Positions 59,223 through 64,000 of a stretch of DNA of 64,000 bases are shown here, in pieces. The notes under the pieces are model-generated. The model ran no database searches. It saw only the letters and a list, made by a program, of their open reading frames with translations, and was not told the DNA's origin. The DNA comes from Trichoplusia ni. Lineage: Eukaryota; Arthropoda; Insecta; Lepidoptera; Noctuidae. The translations under genes were made by a program, and so were the position numbers. Location: positions 3,038,001 to 3,102,000 of the forward strand of contig NC_039493.1 in the NCBI RefSeq assembly GCF_003590095.1, read 5' to 3'. The stretch's first letter is position 1. Every line of letters starts with the position of its first letter.

Positions 59223-60272
59223 ATGTGTGACGACGATGCGGGCGCGCTGGTAGTCGACAACGGCTCCGGCATGTGCAAGGCCGGGTTCGCGGGTGACGAC
59301 GCGCCGCGCGCCGTGTTCCCCTCCATCGTGGGCCGCCCGCGCCACCAGGGTGTCATGGTGGGCATGGGGCAGAAGGACTCGTACGTAGGAGACGAGGCCC
59401 AGAGCAAGAGAGGTATCCTCACTCTTAAGTACCCCATCGAGCACGGCATCATCACCAACTGGGACGACATGGAGAAGATCTGGCATCACACCTTCTACAA
59501 CGAACTTCGTGTGGCCCCAGAAGAGCACCCCATCCTATTAACAGAGGCACCCCTCAACCCCAAAGCTAACCGAGAGAAGATGACGCAGATCATGTTCGAG
59601 ACCTTCAACTGCCCCGCCATGTATGTGGCGATCCAGGCCGTGCTGTCGCTGTACGCGTCCGGTCGTACCACCGGTATCGTGCTGGACTCCGGCGACGGAG
59701 TCTCACACACGGTGCCCATCTATGAAGGTTACGCGCTGCCCCATGCCATCCTGCGTCTGGACTTGGCCGGACGCGACCTCACCGACTACCTCATGAAGAT
59801 CCTCACGGAGCGCGGCTACTCATTCACGACGACAGCGGAGCGCGAGATCGTGCGCGACATCAAGGAGAAGCTGTGCTACGTGGCGCTGGACTTCGAGCAG
59901 GAGATGCAGACGGCGGCGGCCTCCACCTCGCTGGAGAAGTCGTACGAGCTGCCCGACGGACAGGTCATCACCATCGGTAACGAGAGGTTCCGTTGCCCCG
60001 AGGCGCTCTTCCAGCCTTCCTTCCTGGGTATGGAATCGTGCGGCATCCACGAGACCGTGTACAACTCCATCATGAAGTGTGACGTGGACATCCGCAAGGA
60101 CCTGTACGCCAACACCGTGCTGTCGGGTGGTACCACCATGTACCCCGGTATCGCCGACAGGATGCAGAAGGAGATCACCGCCCTGGCGCCCTCCACCATC
60201 AAGATCAAGATCATCGCTCCCCCCGAGAGGAAGTACTCCGTCTGGATCGGCGGCTCCATCCTGGCCTCGCTG

Positions 60273-60304
<32 letters not shown>

Positions 60305-60353
60305 GGAGTACGACGAGTCCGGCCCGGGCATCGTGCACCGCAAGTGCTTCTAG
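59223..60353 (+). CDS. Actin, muscle type
   Basis: Complete 376-residue actin in one uninterrupted exon. It has the ATP/phosphate-binding DNGSGMCKAGFAGDDAPR near the N-terminus, VLDSGDGVSH in the second phosphate loop, the central GYALPHAI and SGGTTMYPG regions, and the family C-terminus SGPGIVHRKCF. The start MCDDDAGALV and overall sequence are those of insect muscle actins, especially silkworm A1/A2 types, rather than cytoplasmic actins (from memory). Actin polymerises into thin filaments with myosin. Small departures from the usual insect sequence are Cys in FNCPAMY and Gln in EQEMQTAAAS, both plausible in a functional protein. Promoter and leader exon lie directly upstream; the GPCR gene lies tail-to-tail downstream. 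Confidence 0.97.
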
Positions 60354-60540
60354 GCGCGCGCCCTCCAGCCCGCGTCAACATCACTTCCGCTTCCGTTCAA
60401 CTTTTGTACTTGTTGCCAAACAAATGTATTTATTTTATACTCTCTGTCGGAGACTGCTCGCTGTTGCGTTATCATGTAAGTGAACTATTTTAAGTGTATG
60501 TTGTTTAATATAATTTTATAACTGAGCGTATGTGTATCAG

Positions 60541-60574
60541 TGACCCCCGACCTCTGACCCCTGACCTCTAACCC
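60541..60574 (-). promoter_or_regulatory. Five tandem 7-bp units resembling nuclear receptor DR1 half-sites
   Basis: On the minus strand the sequence reads AGGTCA-g-GGGTCA, then AGGTCG-g-GGGTCA: four half-sites with 1-base spacers, plus a degenerate fifth unit (TAACCC on plus). DR1 arrays are bound by RXR/USP- and HNF4-type receptors. It could also be a chance 7-bp microsatellite. It lies just upstream of the promoter-like element at 60603. Confidence 0.45.
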
Positions 60575-60602
60575 CGGCGCAGGTGCGCGGTGTCACCGCT
60601 GC

Positions 60603-60637
60603 CCATATAAGGGGCGGCGAGCGCGCCGGTGATCAGT
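60603..60637 (+). promoter_or_regulatory. Second promoter-like element: CArG/TATA plus initiator
   Basis: CCATATAAGG (60603-60612) is a perfect CArG box for SRF and also contains TATAAG. TCAGT with its A at 60635 lies 29 bases from the TATA start, the canonical TATA-initiator distance in arthropods. No exon on the plus strand could be attached within the window, so the transcript it would make is unknown. Confidence 0.4.
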
Positions 60638-60956
60638 ATTTATAGCGCACTCTGACAATCGACTGCGGTTTAATTTAGTATCGATGCGTTTGCCAATTGA
60701 TTGGTACGCGGAGACAATAGGCCGCAACTATATTTATACCACAATGTCGGACCGTGACTTATGACTGATTTACTGTTTCTACTTTATGATTCGCTTGTTC
60801 TACAAGAATTTCCGAGAAATATATTCCATTAGTGTTACACATTAATTTGCTAAACAGACATTCCAATCAATTAAGTGGTTGAAAGATAAACTAGTTCAAA
60901 GACGCTGTAGGCGTAAGACAAATAAATTTCCCAATAGAAGGAATCTGAAATGTAGC

Positions 60957-60962
60957 TTTATT
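60957..60962 (-). terminator. Candidate poly(A) signal of the GPCR gene
   Basis: TTTATT on the plus strand is AATAAA on the minus strand, about 235 bases beyond the last possible stop codon of the receptor (61196). The plus-strand AATAAA at 60921-60926 might serve actin instead. Confidence 0.3.
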
Positions 60963-61195
60963 ATTTTGTAATTTTGGTAATTAGGTAACGCACATTAAAA
61001 GCCAAAGGAACATTGTTATCACACCTTTATATTCTGTAAAAATATTTACAATTATATACAGAGCTTTTCGATAACACCCTCTACTTTGTCACGAAAAAAA
61101 GTCTATATCAGGGGTAAAAGCCGACACCAGCTTCTAGCATAAAGTTTATAATCACTTCCGCACTACAAGTGTCCGGCGGGGCACTAGCGCGGCAC

Positions 61196-61324
61196 TCACA
61201 GCAGGCGCTTGTCGGGCGGCGCGTCGTCGTCGCTGTCGACGCACTCGAAGCGGATGTGGCGCGCGCTGCGGCGGCGCTCGGGCGCGGTGGCGGCGTCCGC
61301 GGGGGGCGCGCCGCCGGCCGCCAG
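61196..61324 (-). other. In-frame 42-codon extension beyond the GPCR stop codon
   Basis: After TGA (61327-61325), followed by C, the same frame stays open for 42 sense codons to a TGA at 61198-61196. It encodes ...ERRRSARHIRFECVDSDDD... and ends PPDKRLL. Every third position is G or C, as in the receptor exons, and the residues (basic, then acidic, then basic) look like a receptor tail rather than noise. Options: translational readthrough; removal of a 54-base in-frame intron (61330-61277, GT...AG but with a poor GAG acceptor); or a substitution or sequencing error creating the TGA. Confidence 0.5.
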
Positions 61325-63065
61325 TCACACCTTGTCCTCGCCGCCGGCGGGCGCGCTCGAGCGCACGAACTGCAACACGCGCGGGGGTGAGGCGGACGTG
61401 GTGACGGTGGAGCGGCGGCCGCCCGCGCCGCACATACTCACCGACACCGTGGTCGCCGTGGCCGAGTTGGCGCGTGCCCGGAACGTCAGCACGCGCCAGC
61501 GCCGCCGCAGCTGCGCCAGCACCTCGCCGTTGCAGAAACAGTACAGCACGGCCACGCACAGCCCCTGCAGCGACGTGGTGAGCGCCGACACGTACTCGTA
61601 GGCGAGCCACCACGACGCCGTGTGGTCGGGCCGGAACGGCATGAGCAGGTACTGCAGCCCCAGCAGCGGCGCCAGCAGGCAGGTAGCGCGCAGCGCGTGC
61701 AGCGCGGTGGCCGAGGGCCGCGCCGGGCCGCCCGCGCCGCCCACGCTGCCGCCGCGCGCAGCTTGGTGCACAGCACGCGCACGATGTTGCACAGGAAGCC
61801 CACGTTGAGCAATACGGCGCCGCATGCTAGCACGGCCAGCTCGGGCCGCGGCGAGCCCTCGTCCATCCAGCACATGGGCTCGTCGCCCGCGGCGCGGCGC
61901 CCCGTGTACACGGCGGCCGACGTGAGCGGCAGCAGCCAGCCCAGCGCCAGCAGCGCTCGCAAAAGGCGCCGCTCGGACACGAAGGCGCTCACCAGCACGG
62001 TGTGTAGGTACAGGCCCTCGCACAGCATCCACGTGTAGTTGGTGAGCAGCGCGTACTGCAGCACGGCGTTGAGCGCGCGGCACCACACCGGCGACTCAGT
62101 GAGAGTTTCGGGCGAGCGCACGACCAGCCCGTACCACAGCAGCCACAGCGAGTTGTTCACCGCGAACGACAAGAACAGGTTCATGTGCACCGTGATGCGC
62201 GCACAGCGGAGCGACCTGCACACAACACACACGATGAGCAGGGACACAGGCGGGGGCGTGGGGGCGCAGTGGCGCGGTTTCGTGTCACTCACTTGAAGTA
62301 GCACAGGATGCCGAGCGACAGCAACAGCGCCACGAGCGACACGCTGTAGCCGGTCTCGTACACCGCGATGATGTCGCTCACGTCCTGCAACAAGAACACA
62401 GTCAGCTGCGCTCCGCCGACGACTACCACTAGCCGGCGCGGCGCGCAGCTCGCAAGCTGGTACTGACATCCTCGGGCTTGATGCAGGTGGTGTAGTTGGA
62501 CCAGGGCCGGCCGGTCGCCGGGTGCAGCCACCACGTGCCGTTGGCTGTGCACTCCTTGTGCGCCAACACTGAAATAGGATGAAGAAATGTGATTATTATA
62601 TTAATAATTAAATCATCATCGTCATGCTAGCCTTTTCCCATCTATAATATTTTGACTACCCTAAACGACTCCCGAAGATGTATGTATAACAGCAGGGACC
62701 CATAATTTAACGTGTCTTCAGAAAAACGGCGGAACTCGTTATGACAAAGATGGTCCACTTATCTAAGGACCGACCGCGTCAAGCGTAGCTTAACCTGTGA
62801 TCGATCAATTAATGCAGTTATAGCTGAGCCCCTCATGTTAATAATGTATGAAAAGAATAGTCATAATAAGTTACAAACATTCTGGACTAAAGCCGGGCAC
62901 GAACTCGGGGCAGGGCCGGTAGACGGTGGTGTTGGCGGGCGTGTGCGGCCAGCACAGCCACGAGTCGAAGGTGCCCTCGCAGTAGAGACCCGCGGCGGGC
63001 GCGGAGCCGTTGTTGGCGGCCTGGCAGGCGGCGGCCTCGCGCGCGATGCGCTCGGGGTCGTCCAT
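61325..63065 (-). CDS. Class B (secretin-family) neuropeptide GPCR, calcitonin/CGRP-receptor-like
   Basis: Peptide-hormone receptor, seven membrane helices. Minus-strand exons 63065-62879, 62568-62468, 62384-62293, 62215-61442 and 61369-61325 splice in phase. The first two carry a hormone-binding domain with six cysteines. TM1 is in exon 3. Exon 4 holds HMNLFLSFAVNN, WMLCEGLYLHTVLV, CWMDEG, NIVRVLCTKLR, PLLGLQYLLMPFRP and SLQGLCVAVLYCFCNGEV, all class B hallmarks. These, with CNIVRV and HMNLF, resemble the Hector/calcitonin-receptor-like branch (from memory). One base appears missing at 61751-61758, in loop 3: helices 1-5 and 6-7 lie in different frames and no intron fits. Allowing for it, the product is 399 residues from this Met. 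A signal-peptide exon probably lies upstream, since an acceptor precedes the Met (63074-63075). An open frame continues past the TGA. Confidence 0.85.
61370..61441 (-). other. 72-base intron in the GPCR tail
   Basis: GTGTCG|gtgagt at the donor and gcgtgttgcag|TTC at the acceptor bound a 72-base, frame-preserving intron. If retained, 24 residues would be added without a stop. Neighbouring introns of this gene are of similar size (77 and 83 bases). Confidence 0.7.
62569..62878 (-). other. Intron within the GPCR hormone-binding domain
   Basis: Phase-1 intron from GAAT|gtttgt to atttcag|TG. Splicing joins GFSPE to LLAHKECT and restores the cysteine spacing expected of the class B ectodomain. The donor is weak (gtttgt). 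Confidence 0.7.
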
Positions 63066-63073
63066 GGCGCTGT

Positions 63074-64000
63074 CTGCGCGCCGGACTCAAGGCGGCGCCG
63101 CCATCACCTGCGCGACACAACATGTCCTACTTGTACTACTGCTTACAAGTTACATTGTTCATGTACTGCAAGGCATTGTTTTAATGAATTGTCACATTTT
63201 GCCTATCTAAATAAGTCATAAAGTTAATTTCACATAACTAGTTCGGATGTGTAATAATAACTCACACTCACTCTCTTGGTTCTGCGACTTTCTTTTATAA
63301 TCGACACTTGGCAATCCCACGATATACGTAGCAATCCACTGCATCATTCAATAATTAATCATTCTCACGATGATACCTACTATAAAAATAAATAACGTTA
63401 ACAATGCCTGACGACGCTACAAAGGATGGTGCTACGCGGATGCTGCTACGCGCAGGGCCCGCTACGCAGGGCCTGCTACACAAGTACCGCGACACGGGTA
63501 ATAAAGTAGGCTTCAGCTTGATACGCTAACAACTATTTGTCTTGGCATGGATACCTCTCCTAGGTACTACCTACAGGGGTGATAAACCTTTTTATAAAAT
63601 GTGCACAGAAATGTGTTTTTTAAACAGAAAACATGTACGAGTAGTTACCACATGTAGCTTAGCGATCGTTTATGTTTTCCTGTCTCATACCAACTAGTAT
63701 TGGAAGTGCTTGTGTGTAGAATGTAAAAGTGACCCTGCATACACACACAATCTGGCACTGGCGCGGACCGGGCTGGCCCGGAGTGCTCGCAGGAAGGCTG
63801 CAGCCGGAGTAACGACGTTATCACGAGCCTGCGCCTTCCTTCCGCCAGTAATCACATTTCCGTCAACCACAATAAACTAATATTCCATACTGTGCGTTGA
63901 TAAACAGGCCCACCCCTAGCAATGTCAGCTTTATTACGTGAAGCGATTTTAAAACTTATATAAATTAATATTTTTTTGCCTTACAGATAGAGAATTAAAT
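63074..64000. other. Upstream region of the GPCR gene, no exon resolved
   Basis: The first coding exon with the signal peptide was not found and may lie beyond the window. Seen here: imperfect repeats of GCTACGC at about 63415-63475 and a GC-rich block at 63756-63840 that could be 5' UTR or promoter. No open frame is convincing. Confidence 0.4.

Noticed and set aside
59820..60343. Long minus-strand open frames opposite actin
   Set aside because: Shadows of the highly GC3-biased actin coding sequence.
61271..61330. Intron ending at the 'cgccgcag' acceptor to bypass the GPCR stop
   Set aside because: It would put the following sequence in a frame that does not match the GC3-biased tail; only the poorer GAG acceptor preserves frame.
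61700..61760. Small intron explaining the GPCR frame change
   Set aside because: There is no AG acceptor between the two frames on the minus strand in the required interval.
61169..62038. Plus-strand open frames opposite the GPCR
   Set aside because: Shadows of GC-rich minus-strand exons; no recognisable protein motif.

Overview
This 64 kb window comes from an insect nuclear genome, most likely a lepidopteran. The evidence is sparse genes in AT-rich DNA, exons with GC-rich third positions, GT-AG introns, a muscle-type actin with the N-terminus MCDDDAGALV seen in silkworm actins, and moth-type retroelements (BEL/Pao, RTE, a CR1-like LINE with a PHD finger) plus small fold-back elements. No bacterial, CRISPR or operon-like structure is present.

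Layout. 1-7159: non-coding, with dispersed repeat fragments, three short hairpins and a GC-rich promoter-like block near 1.7 kb. 7160-10830 (+): a five-exon M-Ras type small GTPase of 197 residues, followed by up to 3.4 kb of likely 3' UTR. 14.2-21.1 kb: non-coding. 21125-32561 (+): a secreted GMC-family FAD oxidoreductase (glucose dehydrogenase-like). I assign it a TATA promoter and a five-base coding first exon at 21305-21309, an 8.1 kb intron, then exons at 29424, 30734 and 30957. 33527-40018 (-): a structurally complete BEL/Pao LTR retrotransposon with apparently identical 203-bp LTRs and a 5-bp target duplication, but with two frame breaks. 40-50.7 kb: non-coding, with a fold-back MITE and a striking 696-bp inverted-repeat element. 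50.7-52.2 kb: the 5' half of a CR1-like LINE running into a 1000-N assembly gap (52236-53235). 53383-54317: a dense cluster of a 13-base motif. 54.5-55.9 kb: a decayed RTE-type LINE. 58939-60353 (+): a muscle-type actin gene with TATA box, initiator, non-coding first exon and single coding exon. 61325-63065 (-): a class B (secretin-family) neuropeptide GPCR, tail-to-tail with actin, with one frame break and an open 42-codon reading frame beyond its stop codon.

The four host genes do not form a pathway: signalling GTPase, secreted oxidase, contractile protein and peptide receptor. The most interesting leads are the possible stop-codon readthrough of the GPCR, the 13-base motif cluster beside the gap, the long near-perfect inverted repeat at 46 kb, the FTZ-F1-like site above the oxidase TATA box, and a second TATA/CArG/initiator promoter with five tandem 7-base units just downstream of actin. 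All coordinates and splice sites were read by eye; no alignment or database search was run.
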